In this document: piece after piece, positions 1-12,229 of the stretch
How the letters are laid out: each line of letters opens with the position of its first letter
How positions within the stretch are numbered: position 1 is the stretch's first letter
DNA from: CAVUAN01 sp963739435
GTDB taxonomy: Bacteria; Acidobacteriota; Thermoanaerobaculia; UBA5066; Gp7-AA6
Length of the DNA: 64,000 nt
Assembly: GCA_963739435.1 (NCBI GenBank)
Contig: CAVUAN010000005.1
Coordinates: forward strand, 1-64,000
Reading direction: 5' to 3'
Position numbers and translations under genes: made by a program
Notes under the pieces: model-generated
Seen by the model: only the letters and a program-made list of their open reading frames with translations
What the model was told of the DNA's origin: nothing
The model's database searches: none

Positions 1-351
1 AATGCCCTGCCCCGCTTCGGATTCCGAGCGCTCGCGCAGACGATTTCCGCCGCGCGGCTCTTCGTCGCGGGCGACACGGGCCCGCTGCACCTGGCCGACG
101 CGCTCGGCACGCCGGTCGTGGCGATATTCGGACCCACCGACCCGGCGCGAAACGGCCCCTACGGGCAGCCGCAGGGAGTCGTGCGCGGCGGGACAGGCGC
201 CGCCGTTTCAGCCGTGGCCGAAGCGGCCCTGCGGGCCCTCCTCCCGCATGAAGGTTGCCCTCTCGGTGGCCGCGGGGCTGCTCGCGGCCGCCGCGTCCTT
301 CGGCCAGGAGACCCCGCAGGCGGTCACCGACCGTCACCCGTCTCCGGCTGA
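1..351 (+). CDS. ADP-heptose:LPS heptosyltransferase (GT9), C-terminal fragment
   Basis: The reading frame is open from base 1, so the gene begins outside the window. The visible part matches the C-terminal Rossmann domain of GT9 heptosyltransferases, which add heptose to the LPS inner core at the cytoplasmic face: the motif FVAGDTGPLHLADALGTP followed by VVAIFGPTDPARNGPYG is the nucleotide-sugar binding segment of the family. Homology fades around base 245, where LLPHEG would be a normal end. The frame then stays open to a stop at 351, overlapping the next gene by 104 bases. The long overlap may mean that a one-base error hides the true stop. LptD and RfbD at the other end of the window also belong to outer-membrane glycolipid biogenesis. 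Confidence 0.8.
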   Translation, partial: NALPRFGFRALAQTISAARLFVAGDTGPLHLADALGTPVVAIFGPTDPARNGPYGQPQGVVRGGTGAAVSAVAEAALRALLPHEGCPLGGRGAARGRRVLRPGDPAGGHRPSPVSG

Positions 352-1003
352 GCCTCCCTCCTTCGTCGGGGAGACGCTGCGCTTCGCCATGACGATTCTC
401 GGTGTCGCCGCCGGAGAAGTCGTCCTGTCGGCCGCTCCGGACGTGTACGAAGGCCGGCGCGCCTACCGGCTCGAGATGTCGATCGCCACGAACGACTTCG
501 TCTCGAACTTCTACCACGTGCGCGACAGCCTGAGGTCCTGGGTCGACAGGGAGACCCTCACCCCCCTCTGCGTCGACGAGCACACGGCCGAGGGCAAGCG
601 CACGCGGGTCGAAACCGTCGTTTTCGACCTCGAGCAGCAAGTCGCCCGGCGTGGCAACAGGGTGATGTTGATCACGATACCGACGTTCGACTCGCTTTCC
701 TCGGTCTACTTCCTGCGGACGCTTCCCCTGAAAGGCCCCGAGCCGATCGCCCTCTCGGTCGTCTCGAAGGGCGTCTTCACTCTCGACGTCGTGATCCGGG
801 GGCGCGAGACCCTGACCACGCCTGCCGGCACGTTCCGCACGATCCGGGTCGAGCCGAGGAGCCCTGCGGAGAACCTGATCGGGAAGGGAAAGAACCTGAT
901 CCTCTGGCTCACTGACGACGACCTCAAAATGCCCGTGCAGATCAAGTCGCGGCTCTCAGTCGGAACCCTGGTCGGAAAGCTGAAGGCGATTGAACGACCC
1001 TGA
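248..1003 (+). CDS. DUF3108 domain periplasmic protein
   Basis: A 251-aa protein starting at the ATG inside the end of the heptosyltransferase frame. This start was chosen because it gives a clean signal peptide (MKVALSVAAGLLAAAASFG), whereas upstream codons in this frame are arginine/serine-rich and non-homologous. The mature part has the DUF3108 pattern: FVGETLRFAMTILGVAAGEV near the N-terminus, a central YHVRDSLRSWVDRETLTP, and an end with LILWLTDDDLKMPVQIKS. DUF3108 proteins are beta-rich periplasmic proteins of unknown function, often near envelope genes. The link to LPS biogenesis here is only by position. The gene ends in a heptanucleotide repeat block. Confidence 0.8.
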   Translation: MKVALSVAAGLLAAAASFGQETPQAVTDRHPSPAEPPSFVGETLRFAMTILGVAAGEVVLSAAPDVYEGRRAYRLEMSIATNDFVSNFYHVRDSLRSWVDRETLTPLCVDEHTAEGKRTRVETVVFDLEQQVARRGNRVMLITIPTFDSLSSVYFLRTLPLKGPEPIALSVVSKGVFTLDVVIRGRETLTTPAGTFRTIRVEPRSPAENLIGKGKNLILWLTDDDLKMPVQIKSRLSVGTLVGKLKAIERP

Positions 1004-1006
1004 GAG

Positions 1007-1095
1007 TCCAAAGTCCAAGGTCCAAAGTCCAAAGGAGCTAAGGCCACACTGCTCTGAGTCCCTTTGGACTTTGGACTTTCAACTTTGGACTCCCC
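1007..1095. repeat. heptanucleotide repeat, inverted pair (copy 1)
   Basis: A left arm of tandem GTCCAAA units and a right arm of tandem TTTGGAC units flank a unique centre of about 25 bases. The arms are complementary, so the transcript could fold into a long hairpin. The block fills the gap between the DUF3108 gene and the pilB promoter. Related blocks occur at 2998, 8696 and 17668. Confidence 0.85.
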
Positions 1096-1103
1096 GGTTC
1101 TCT

Positions 1104-1132
1104 TTGACTCTCGCCCTCTCAGGACTTACGAT
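1104..1132 (+). promoter_or_regulatory. sigma70-like promoter of the pil genes
   Basis: TTGACT (1104-1109), a 17-base spacer, and TACGAT (1127-1132). The predicted start of transcription near 1139 leaves only about 6 bases before the pilB ATG at 1145, and no Shine-Dalgarno sequence precedes that ATG. If the promoter is real the mRNA is nearly leaderless. Pattern match only. Confidence 0.4.
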
Positions 1133-1144
1133 TCACAGACACCC

Positions 1145-2986
1145 ATGGCTGTAAAACTCGGGGACCTGCTCCTCAAGGCGAAGCTGATCACGCCTGAACA
1201 GCTCGAGATCGCCCTGAAGTCGCAGAAAGAAGAGGGCGGCAAGCTCGGCGAGGCCCTCGTCCGCGTCGGCGTCGTCTCCGAGGCGGCGATCACCGAAACG
1301 CTCTCGCAGCAGTTCGGCGTGCCCTCGATCGACCTCTCGACCTTCGAGATCGACCCCAATGTCATCAAGATCGTGCCGGGCGACGTGGCCAGAAAGTACG
1401 GCGTGCTTCCCGTGAACAAGACGGGCGCCACGCTGACGATCGCGATGGGCGATCCGACGAACGTCTTCGCGATGGACGACATCAAGTTCATGACCGGCTA
1501 CAACGTGGAGCCGGTCGTGGCATCCGAGGTCGCTCTCCGCAAGGCGATCGACAAGCACTACGGCACGCCGCGCTCCGTCGTCCTCAAGGAGCAGAAACAG
1601 CAGCAGCAGCGCTCGACCTTCAGCCCCACGTCCGGCAACCTCGAAGATGTGATGCAGACCTCCGCACTCACCGTGGACGACATGGCCGGCGTCGGTCTCG
1701 GTGAGATCAACATGGATGAGATCAGCGGGATCGACGAGGGCGCCGACGTCGACGTGCTCAAGCAGGACGAGGGCCAGGAGATCGACCTGTCGGAGATGAC
1801 CAAGTCGACGGAGTCCGCGCCCATCATCAAGGTTTCCAACCTGATCCTGATCGAGGCCCTGAAGGCCGGCGCCTCGGACATCCACATCGAACCCTACGAG
1901 AAGGAATTCCGTGTCCGCTTCCGGGTCGACGGGATCCTCCACAACATCATGGCGCTGCCCCTTCGGACCCGGGACCCGCTCATCTCGCGCCTGAAGATCA
2001 TGGCGAAGCTCGACATCTCGGAGAAGCGCCTGCCCCAGGACGGCCGCATCAAGATCCGTCTCCGCATCGAGGAGCGCTCGCGCGACCTCGACCTCCGCGT
2101 CTCGACCGTTCCCGCCCAGTTCGGCGAAAAAGTCGTCATGCGGCTGCTGGACAAGACCAAGCTGCAGCTCGACATGACGCAGCTCGGCTTCGAGCCCGAG
2201 CCGCTGCGGCGTTTCAAGGACGCGATCGACCGCCCGTACGGGATCGTGCTCGTCACCGGGCCGACGGGCTCCGGCAAGACGAACACCCTCTACTCGGCGA
2301 TCGCCGCCTTGAACGACCCCACCGTCAACATCATGACGGCGGAGGACCCGATCGAGTTCAACCTCGCCGGCATCAACCAGGTGCAGATGAAGGAGCAGAT
2401 CGGCCTGACCTTCGCCTCGGCGCTGCGCTCCTTCCTGCGGCAGGACCCCGACATCGTGCTCGTCGGCGAGATCCGGGACTTCGAAACCGCCGAGATCGCA
2501 GTCAAGGCCGCGCTGACCGGGCACCTCGTCCTCTCGACCCTCCACACCAACGACGCGCCCTCCACGGTCAACCGTTTGATGAACATGGGCATCGAGCCCT
2601 TCCTCGTCGCGACCTCCATCAACGCCATTTGTGCCCAGCGCCTCGTGCGCCGCATCTGCACGCAGTGCGCGGAGGAGGTCGAAACGCCCCCGCAGATGTT
2701 GATCCAGGTGGGCTTTGCCCCCGACGAGGTCAAGACCCTGAAGATCAAGAAAGGCCGGGGCTGCGACCGCTGCAACGGGGGCGGCTACAAGGGCCGCACG
2801 GGCCTCTACGAGGTCCTGGCGTTTTCCGACGAAATCCGCGACATGATCCTGTCGGGCGCCTCTTCGATCGAGTTGAAACGCAAGGCGATCGAGGAGGGCA
2901 TGGTCAGCCTGCGCATGGGCGGCCTGCAGAAGATCCGGGACGGGATGACGACGCTCGAAGAGGTCCTCCGCGAGACGGTCCTCTAA
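1145..2986 (+). CDS. pilB: Type IV pilus extension ATPase PilB
   Basis: A 613-aa GspE/PilB-family hexameric ATPase that powers pilin polymerisation at the inner membrane. The N-terminal MshEN-type domain (about residues 1-150, starting MAVKLGDLLLKAKLITPEQ) is followed by an acidic linker and the ATPase core. The core has Walker A GPTGSGKTNTLYSAI with Lys at about 378, Walker B LRQDPDIVLVGEIRD, and the His box STLHTNDAPSTVNR. The family zinc site is present as CTQC plus CDRC further on. The ATG at 1145 gives the canonical N-terminus; the frame is open upstream into the repeat but without homology. It is the first gene of a pilB-pilT-pilC-pilS-pilR run, and no pilin gene lies in the window. Confidence 0.97.
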   Translation: MAVKLGDLLLKAKLITPEQLEIALKSQKEEGGKLGEALVRVGVVSEAAITETLSQQFGVPSIDLSTFEIDPNVIKIVPGDVARKYGVLPVNKTGATLTIAMGDPTNVFAMDDIKFMTGYNVEPVVASEVALRKAIDKHYGTPRSVVLKEQKQQQQRSTFSPTSGNLEDVMQTSALTVDDMAGVGLGEINMDEISGIDEGADVDVLKQDEGQEIDLSEMTKSTESAPIIKVSNLILIEALKAGASDIHIEPYEKEFRVRFRVDGILHNIMALPLRTRDPLISRLKIMAKLDISEKRLPQDGRIKIRLRIEERSRDLDLRVSTVPAQFGEKVVMRLLDKTKLQLDMTQLGFEPEPLRRFKDAIDRPYGIVLVTGPTGSGKTNTLYSAIAALNDPTVNIMTAEDPIEFNLAGINQVQMKEQIGLTFASALRSFLRQDPDIVLVGEIRDFETAEIAVKAALTGHLVLSTLHTNDAPSTVNRLMNMGIEPFLVATSINAICAQRLVRRICTQCAEEVETPPQMLIQVGFAPDEVKTLKIKKGRGCDRCNGGGYKGRTGLYEVLAFSDEIRDMILSGASSIELKRKAIEEGMVSLRMGGLQKIRDGMTTLEEVLRETVL

Positions 2987-2997
2987 CAGCCGACCGG

Positions 2998-3079
2998 AGG
3001 GTCCAAAGTCTAAAGTCCAATGTCCAAAGGAGCTTGGGAGTTCCCGACTTTGGACTTTGGACTTTGGACCTTGGACTCT
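2998..3079. repeat. heptanucleotide repeat, inverted pair (copy 2)
   Basis: Between pilB and pilT: degenerate GTCCAAA units, a short centre, then four TTTGGAC-type units. It has the same arm-centre-arm arrangement as the block upstream of pilB, with a different central sequence. Its position inside an otherwise co-directional pil cluster makes an RNA hairpin or attenuator role possible, but unproven. Confidence 0.85.
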
Positions 3080-3157
3080 CGCTCCCTCGTAAACACGCGA
3101 ACTCCTTTCCTTTAAGCTGTTTCCGGTCTAAAATGTCGAAATCCTGACAGGAGAGCC

Positions 3158-4279
3158 ATGGCGACTGACACCACACTCCATCAACTGTTGAAGCAGATGG
3201 TCGAGATGGGGGCTTCTGACCTCCATTTGACGACCAACTCTCCGCCAATGGTGCGCCTCGATGGCCGCCTGATTCCCCTGCCCTACCCCCCGCTGACCGT
3301 CTCCGAGACCAAGCAGCTCGCCTACTCGGTTTTGACCGACACCCAGAAGCACCGGTTCGAGGAAAACCTGGAGCTCGATCTGTCCTTCGGCGTCAAGGGT
3401 CTGGCCCGCTTCCGAGCCAACAACTTCATGCAGCGCGGCGCCGTGGCCGGGGTGTACCGGCAGATCCCCTACGAGATTCTCGGTTTCCGCGAGCTGGGGC
3501 TGCCGCCCGTCGTCGAGCTGCTGTGCGACAGGCCTCGCGGCTTGATCCTCGTGACCGGCCCGACCGGCTCCGGCAAGACGACGACCCTGGCGGCCATGGT
3601 CGACAAGATCAACCGCGAGAAGCAGCTTCATATCGTCACGATCGAGGACCCGATCGAGTTTCTCCACTCGCACAAGAAATGCGTCGTCAACCAGCGTGAG
3701 CTGCACGCCGACACGCACTCCTTCCCGAACGCCCTGAAATCGGTTCTGCGCGAAGATCCCGACGTCGTGCTGGTCGGCGAAATGCGCGATCTCGAGACGA
3801 TCGAGTCGGCCCTGCGCATCGCCGAGACGGGCCATTTGACGCTCGCCACCCTCCACACCAACTCGGCCGTCTCCTCCTTGAACCGCGTCATCGACGTCTT
3901 TCCCGCCCACCAGCAAACACAGATCCGGACCCAGCTTTCTTTCGTCCTCGAAGGCATCATGTGTCAGTCGCTGCTCGAACGGGCGAGCGGGCGCGGGCGA
4001 GCCATGGCGATGGAGATTCTCGTTCCCAATGCCGCCATCCGAAACCTCATCCGCGAGGACAAGATTCACCAGATCTACTCCATGATGCAGACCGGCCAGG
4101 CCAAGTACGGCATGCAGACGTTCAACCAGTCGCTGGCCACGCTCTACCACCGCAAGCTCATCACGCTCGAAACGGCGCTCTCGCGCTCGTCCAGCCCGGA
4201 CGAGCTGCAGGAGCTCATCAACCGCGGCGCGGGCCTGAACGTTCCCCAGGCGGCGGCGACCGCGGGCAAGAGGGCGTAA
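3158..4279 (+). CDS. pilT: Type IV pilus retraction ATPase PilT
   Basis: A 373-aa PilT-family ATPase that depolymerises pilin to retract the pilus (twitching). The start follows a good ribosome site (AGGAGAG, 5 bases before ATG). The N-terminal PAS-like domain opens with LLKQMVEMGASDLHLT, typical of PilT. The ATPase core has Walker A VTGPTGSGKTTTLAAMVDKI, the aspartate box HIVTIEDPIEFLH, Walker B REDPDVVLVGEMRDLETI and the His box LATLHTNSAVSSLNRVIDVF. The C-terminal AIRNLIREDKIHQIYSMMQT is the AIRNLIRE motif diagnostic of retraction ATPases as opposed to PilB. It is followed 18 bases later by pilC. Confidence 0.97.
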   Translation: MATDTTLHQLLKQMVEMGASDLHLTTNSPPMVRLDGRLIPLPYPPLTVSETKQLAYSVLTDTQKHRFEENLELDLSFGVKGLARFRANNFMQRGAVAGVYRQIPYEILGFRELGLPPVVELLCDRPRGLILVTGPTGSGKTTTLAAMVDKINREKQLHIVTIEDPIEFLHSHKKCVVNQRELHADTHSFPNALKSVLREDPDVVLVGEMRDLETIESALRIAETGHLTLATLHTNSAVSSLNRVIDVFPAHQQTQIRTQLSFVLEGIMCQSLLERASGRGRAMAMEILVPNAAIRNLIREDKIHQIYSMMQTGQAKYGMQTFNQSLATLYHRKLITLETALSRSSSPDELQELINRGAGLNVPQAAATAGKRA

Positions 4280-4297
4280 CACCGGGAGGGTTCGACG

Positions 4298-5500
4298 ATG
4301 CCCAACTACGTCTGGAAAGGCCGCAACCGAACCGGGCTCGTGCAGGAAGGCGTGCTCGCCGCCGAGTCGAAAGACGCGGCGCTGGCGAGCCTGCGCCGGC
4401 AGAACATCGTGGTCACCGGGATCAGGGAGCGCGGCAAGGAGATCTCCCTCGCGAAGATGGGGCGAAAGGTCAATCCCAAGACCCTCGCCGTCTTCACGCG
4501 GCAGTTCTCGGTCATGATCGACGCGGGCCTGCCTCTCGTGCAGTGCCTGGAGATCCTGGCCAACCAGCAGGAGAACAAGAGCTTCCAGAAGATCCTGCTC
4601 CAGGTGCGGCAGGACGTGGAAGCCGGCTCGACTCTGGCCGACGCGATGCGGCGCCACCCGAAGGCGTTCAATAACCTCTACGTCAACATGATCGCCGCCG
4701 GCGAGGCGGGCGGTATCCTGGACACGATCCTGCAGCGCCTGTCGGTCTACATCGAGAAGGCCGTCAAGCTCGCCTCGCAGGTCAAGTCGGCCCTCATCTA
4801 CCCGATTGCCGTCATCGTCATCGCGGCCATCGTCGTCGCGGTCATCCTGCTGAAGGTCATCCCGACGTTTGCCGCTCTCTTCACGGGCCTCGGGGCCGAG
4901 CTGCCGATGCCGACGCGCGTCGTCATCCAGGCATCCAACTTCCTCGCGCGTTACTTCATCCTCATCCTGATCGCCATCGGCGGCCTCATCTTCGCGTTCC
5001 AGCGCTACTACGCGACCTACCAGGGGCGCCGCGTGATCGACGGGTTGATTCTCAAGATGCCCGTCCTCGGCATGATCATGAAGAAGATCGCCGTGGCGCG
5101 GTTCTGCCGGACGCTCGCGACGTTGACCTCCTCGGGCGTGCCGATCCTGGAGGCCCTCGACATCACGGCGCGCACCGCCGGCAACGCCATCGTCGAAGAC
5201 GCGCTGATGGCGACCAAGACGGCCGTCGAGGGCGGCAAGACGATCGTCGAGCCCCTGCGCGAATCCGGGATCTTCCCCAACATGGTCGTCCAGATGATCG
5301 GCGTCGGCGAGCAGACGGGCGCTCTGGACGCCATGCTCAACAAGATCGGCGACTTCTACGAGGACGAGGTGGACACAGCCGTGGCCGGGCTCGTGAAACT
5401 GCTCGAACCGGTCATGATCTTCGTCCTCGGCGTCATCATCGGCGGTATCGTCATCGCGATGTACCTGCCGATGTTCACGCTGATCAACAAGATCGGGTAG
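4298..5500 (+). CDS. pilC: Type IV pilus inner-membrane platform protein PilC
   Basis: A 400-aa GspF/PilC-family membrane protein that couples the PilB/PilT motors to pilin in the inner membrane. A GGGAGG ribosome site lies 9 bases upstream. Two GspF repeats are visible: the first from about FTRQFSVMIDAGLPLVQCLE and the second from about FCRTLATLTSSGVPILEALD, with three hydrophobic stretches, the last being VMIFVLGVIIGGIVIAMYLP near the C-terminus. Length and layout are normal for the family. It completes the motor-platform set next to the two ATPases. Confidence 0.97.
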   Translation: MPNYVWKGRNRTGLVQEGVLAAESKDAALASLRRQNIVVTGIRERGKEISLAKMGRKVNPKTLAVFTRQFSVMIDAGLPLVQCLEILANQQENKSFQKILLQVRQDVEAGSTLADAMRRHPKAFNNLYVNMIAAGEAGGILDTILQRLSVYIEKAVKLASQVKSALIYPIAVIVIAAIVVAVILLKVIPTFAALFTGLGAELPMPTRVVIQASNFLARYFILILIAIGGLIFAFQRYYATYQGRRVIDGLILKMPVLGMIMKKIAVARFCRTLATLTSSGVPILEALDITARTAGNAIVEDALMATKTAVEGGKTIVEPLRESGIFPNMVVQMIGVGEQTGALDAMLNKIGDFYEDEVDTAVAGLVKLLEPVMIFVLGVIIGGIVIAMYLPMFTLINKIG

Positions 5501-5504
5501 GTCA

Positions 5505-5588
5505 GTCGAGCGTCGAGAGTTCAGAGTCCAGAGTTGAAGGTCAACCGGCCAGCTCGGGTCCCACAACTCTCGACTCTCGACTCTTGAC
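5505..5588. repeat. degenerate heptad repeat between pilC and pilS
   Basis: A sister of the GTCCAAA blocks but with a GAGAGTC/GACTCTC core: the left arm reads roughly GAGAGTTCAGAGTCCAGAGTT and the right arm ACTCTCGACTCTCGACTCTT. Again two complementary arms flank a unique centre. It supports the idea that the repeat type, rather than one fixed sequence, is maintained in these gaps. Confidence 0.7.
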
Positions 5589-5599
5589 TCAACTGATCA

Positions 5600-8695
<3,096 letters not shown>

Positions 8696-8698
<3 letters not shown>

Positions 8699-8783
8699 GA
8701 GTCCAAGGTCCACGACCGTCTTGAGAGTCCAAGACCCAAAACCGTGTTGAGCGTCCAAAGTCCAAAGTCCAAAGTCCAAAGGG
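8696..8783. repeat. heptanucleotide repeat, single orientation (copy 3)
   Basis: GTCCAAA-type units only, including four near-perfect ones at 8754-8780, with no opposite arm. It lies directly after pilR and runs into the apparent N-terminus of the DUF192 gene, where it reads in frame as the peptide VQSPKSKVQ. Confidence 0.85.
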
Positions 8784-9257
8784 GCCTCTGGGTGGTGGCT
8801 TCCGTCATGGTCGTCGCGTGCGGAGCGGCTCCGAAGGCTCCGGCTGCGACCCCGGCGGCACCGCCGACATCGCAAGCCGTCCCCGGGCCGCGCGTCACGT
8901 TGCCGTCGGGAGCGGTTTACCGGCTCGAGCTGGCGCGCACTCCCGAAGAGCAGCAGCAGGGGCTCATGTTCCGCGAGAGCCTGCCGGATCGCACGGGAAT
9001 GCTCTTCCTCTTTTCCGAAGGCGGCGCCCACCAATTCTGGATGAAGAACACCATGATCCCGCTCGACATGATCTGGCTCGATAAGGACGGGAAGGTGCTC
9101 TTCATCTCGGCCGACACTCCTCCCTGCAAGGCCGACCCCTGCCCGAGCTTTGGTCCCAGCGACACCCGCCACGAACGTCCTCGAGATCGCCGGCGGCATG
9201 GCCAGGAAAGAGAAGATCGAGGTGGGATCGGTGCTGAAGTTCGCGGACCTCAAATAG
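8744..9257 (+). CDS. DUF192 lipoprotein (one frameshift)
   Basis: A small DUF192-family protein, probably an outer- or inner-membrane lipoprotein: LWVVASVMVVAC gives a hydrophobic segment ending in a lipobox-like cysteine. The family core is clear: YRLELARTPEEQQQGLMFRE, MLFLFSEGGAHQFWMKNTMI and PLDMIWLDKDGKVLF. After CPSF, near 9154, the frame shifts by one base and continues as VPATPATNVLEIAGGMA to a stop at 9257. The function of DUF192 is unknown. The start is uncertain: the only in-frame start giving a positively charged n-region is the GTG at 8744, which places the heptad repeat inside the coding sequence; GTG 8792 is the alternative. Confidence 0.75.
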
Positions 9258-9265
9258 CGTTATCG

Positions 9266-9362
9266 CTGTCATCCCGAGCGAAGTCGAGGGATCTACTCCC
9301 GTCGTAGTTTGGGAAACCAATCGGAGCAGATTCCTCGTCGCTACGCTTCTCGGAATGACAAC
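9266..9362. repeat. palindromic intergenic repeat
   Basis: The left arm contains TGTCATCCCGAGCGAAGTCG and the right arm TACGCTTCTCGGAATGACA, which are largely complementary across a unique centre. It resembles the GAGCGAAGCGAGG-type palindromes scattered in many bacterial genomes. It sits at the convergent junction of the DUF192 gene and the propeller gene, so it may act as a bidirectional terminator, but no T-run is seen. Confidence 0.6.
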
Positions 9363-9376
9363 GGGGGTGGCGGGAA

Positions 9377-11134
9377 CTACGGCTCGAACAGGAAGAGCCC
9401 GTCCCCCGTCGTTCCTACGTAGAGCAGTCCCGCGGGTGTCGCGGCGGCGGAGGCCAGGGCCAGGCCCGGCCGCGGGATCGTGACGGCCAGCCGGCGGCCT
9501 CCGTCCTCCCAGACGAGCCGGCCGCCCACTTCCTGCAGAGTCGACCACGCGCCCGTGACCCCGACCGCCTCGTCGAGGAAGACGCCGCGCTTGAGCAGCG
9601 TCTGGCGCTTGACCGACCAGCGCTCGCCGCTCCAATGGTAGAGCGACGCGCCGACCCGAACCTCGAGCAGCGGCCCGCCCTTCGGGTCGACGAGCAGCTC
9701 GGCCGCCTCCGGTGCGGACGGGGCGCCGGGCAGCGGAGCAAACTCACGGCCGTCGGCGACAGGCGGAAGACGCCCGACGTCGTGACGATGATGGGAGCCG
9801 GGAAAGGGAGCGCCGAAGAGAGCGATCGGCGTGCCGGGAGGCGGCGCCTCCGGCGTCTCCCAGCGCTCGCCGCCGTCGCGCGAGACGCGCACGCCGGCGG
9901 AGCTGGACAGGGCGAACAGCGTCCGGCCTTCGGCGCCGCGGAAGGCGGCAAGCGAGGCCGACGCCGGGAGCGGGTCGAGCGAGACGCGGCGCACGCGGCG
10001 GCCCTCCGCCTCCCAGACGCCGCTTTCCTCTCCGGCGTAGGCCCGGAAGAAGAAGACGCGCGCCGGATCGCCGGGGTCCGTGATGACGTCGGACACGCGG
10101 CCCTCGGCGAGCCCCGCCGAACCGCGCGTGAGCGTCTTGCCGCCGTCGTCCGAAAAGAACGCTCCCTCGCCTTCCGTGCCCACGTACAGCCGGCCGGTGC
10201 GCGGATCCACTTCGAGGGCCGTGACGACGAGGGACTCGCGCGAGAGCCTCTGCCACGTCTCGCCGTCGTCGGTCGAGCGGTGCAGCCCACCGACAGTCGC
10301 CGCGTAGATGAAGCCGGGGCGCGTGGCGTCGCGGCGCACCGCGTGGGAGCGCCGGTTCGTAAAGCCGGTCTTGGCGCGCATCCACCGGTCGCCGCCGTCC
10401 TTCGATCGGTAGACCCAGCCGCACGTCGAGACCCAGATGTCCCGCGAGTTGCCGGAATCGAAGTCCCAGGAGTAGACCGTCGCGTCGAGCACCATGCCCT
10501 CGGCGATGCGCGCCCAGCTCGCGCCGCCGTCTTTGGTGCGAAAGGCCTGGCGCCAGGTCCCGGCGTACAGAACCCTCGGGTCCGACGGATCGAATGCCAG
10601 CGACTCGACCTGCACGAGGCCGGGGTGTCGGCGCCGGAGCGCACCCAGGTCGAGCCGCCGTCCCGCGACAGGCGCACGCCGTCGTCGCCGCCGATGGCGA
10701 TGCGCGCCGGCTCGCCCGGCACGACGGCGAGGGCCCGGGTCGCCACGGTGTCGCGGAAGCGCGCGAGCACCGTCCACTCGGCGCCGCGGTCATCGCTCAC
10801 GACGACGAGCCCGCCGCCATATTGGCCGGCCAGCGAGGCATACAGCCGGCCAGGCAGCCGGGCGTCGGCCACGAGCCCTGTCGCCACGTAGCCGGGGAAG
10901 GCCGGGCCCGCCCGCAGCGGCTCCCACGAGGAGCCGCCGTCTTTCGAAACATAAAAGTTGCCGCGCGAGGTGCCGCAGAAGAGCGTCCCCTGGATTCCAG
11001 GGATCGAGAGCGAAGACGCGCACCTCGGCGCCCCAGACCGGGAGCCGCCACCACGTCGCAGCGGAGGCGGGCGAAGCTGCCGCGAGCACGGCGAAAACGA
11101 GGATTCCTGCGAGTCCGGGACGCCGGAGGATCAT
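9377..11134 (-). CDS. Secreted Asp-box (BNR/VPS10-like) propeller protein, frameshifted
   Basis: Reads from the ATG at 11134 (signal peptide LAGILVFAVLAAASPASA) to a stop at 9377, about 585 aa. The mature protein is a series of Asp-box repeats of the S-x-D-x-G-x-x-W type: SKDGGSSW, SDDRGAEW, SRDGGSTW, TKDGGASW, SKDGGDRW, STDDGETW and SRDGGERW, each preceded by a V-x-A-L-x-x-DP strand. This is the beta-propeller fold of sialidases, GH74 and YCF48-like proteins, but no catalytic motif is visible. The frame shifts at about 10980, 10625, 9800 and 9750; homology is continuous in alternate frames. The start overlaps the XdhC stop (ATGA), so the two are cotranscribed. It differs from the 30-35 kb propellers in lacking their C-terminal domain. 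Confidence 0.75.
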
Positions 11135-11992
11135 TCGGTGAGGCTTTCCTCCGGAGCGAAGGCGCCCGCCGAAGCATGGCGGCGCACCGCGGTCATTTCG
11201 GCCAGGATCGCGATCGCGATCTCCTGCGGCGTCACGGCCCCGATCTGAAGCCCGATGGGCGCGCGAACGGCACGGAGTTTCTCCGGCGGCACGCCTTCCT
11301 CGCGCAGGCGATCGAACACGCTGCGGATCTTCCGCGCGGATCCGATGAGACCGAGGTATCGGACGGGGGCAGCGTCGGGCGCGACCCAATGCCGCAGGGC
11401 CGCAAGGTCCGTCTCCCAGCACCGGGAGACGACGGCGACGTAGCGGTCGCGGCCCGGAGGCAGCGTGCCCTCGGGCAACCGGTAGTCGCGGCCCGTGCGC
11501 ACGGCTGCGACACCCTCCGGGAAGCGATCGGCCGCCGCGTACTCGGCGCGGTCATCTGCAACGAGCACGTCGTAGCCCATGTCGCGCCCGAACCGCGCCA
11601 ACGCCAGGCCCACGTGTCCGCCGCCGAGGATCACGAGCGAGGGCTGCGCCTGGAGCCTCTCCACGTAGACCCTCGCCGAGCCGCCGCAGATCATGTTCGT
11701 CGGCTCGCGCGGAACCTCCGAGGCGACCTCCCGTTCGAAGAAGTCGTACCACTTGAGAAGGCGCTCGGGCCCGCCGTCGCGAAAGAGGGCGGCGGAGTCG
11801 GCAATCACGAGGGCCTCGAATGGCCCGCCGCCGATCGACCCCTCAAACGAGCCGTCGTCGAAAATCAGGAACCGCCGCCCCACCTTCGACGGCCCGGACC
11901 CCTTCGTCTCCACAACCGTAGCCAGCGCGAGTCTCCCCCTCTTCTCGCAGCTGCCGCGTCAGGCTCGCAAAAAACACCTCGTCGCTGTGCAT
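11131..11992 (-). CDS. XdhC/CoxI family molybdoenzyme maturation protein (one frameshift)
   Basis: XdhC-family proteins bind and sulfurate molybdenum cofactor and help insert it into xanthine-dehydrogenase-type enzymes. The N-terminal part starts MHSDEVFFASLTRQLREEGE at 11992; the frame shifts near 11925 and continues as LALATVVETKGSGPSKVG, the hallmark XdhC_CoxI motif. The C-terminal Rossmann domain has LVILGGGHVGLALARFGRDM and YLGLIGSARKIRSVF, then IGLQIGAVTPQEIAIAILAE. No molybdenum hydroxylase subunits are nearby, but moeA lies 2.4 kb away on the other strand. The assignment to the family is firm; the client enzyme is unknown. Confidence 0.85.
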
Positions 11993-12229
11993 GGTCTCGG
12001 CAATTGTAACCGCCGTGCTCACAAAGCCGGGCCGGGGGGTCCTGGCGGGTGCGGCGGTGCGCGTGGCCGGCGCGAGCTTCGTCCCCCGGCGGCGCGCCGC
12101 AGCGACTTCTCGTCGACGGTCGATTCTGCGCCTCGGCCCGAGGGCTCGCACCGCGCCGGGGGTACGGCCCGACTCGAATCGCGGGCGAAAAATCGGCGGG
12201 GGCGGTTACTCGGTTAGGATGTTGGGGAA
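11993..12229. other. intergenic region, divergent xdhC / galU
   Basis: A gap of 237 bases between two divergently transcribed genes. It must hold both promoters, but I see no convincing -35/-10 pair, only a very GC-rich stretch with a T-poor centre. No small gene or RNA is recognisable. Confidence 0.5.

Noticed and set aside
3128..5566. An 812-codon open frame antisense to pilT and pilC
   Set aside because: It is rich in Asp/His/Arg with no recognisable domain and mirrors the codon bias of the real genes on the other strand.
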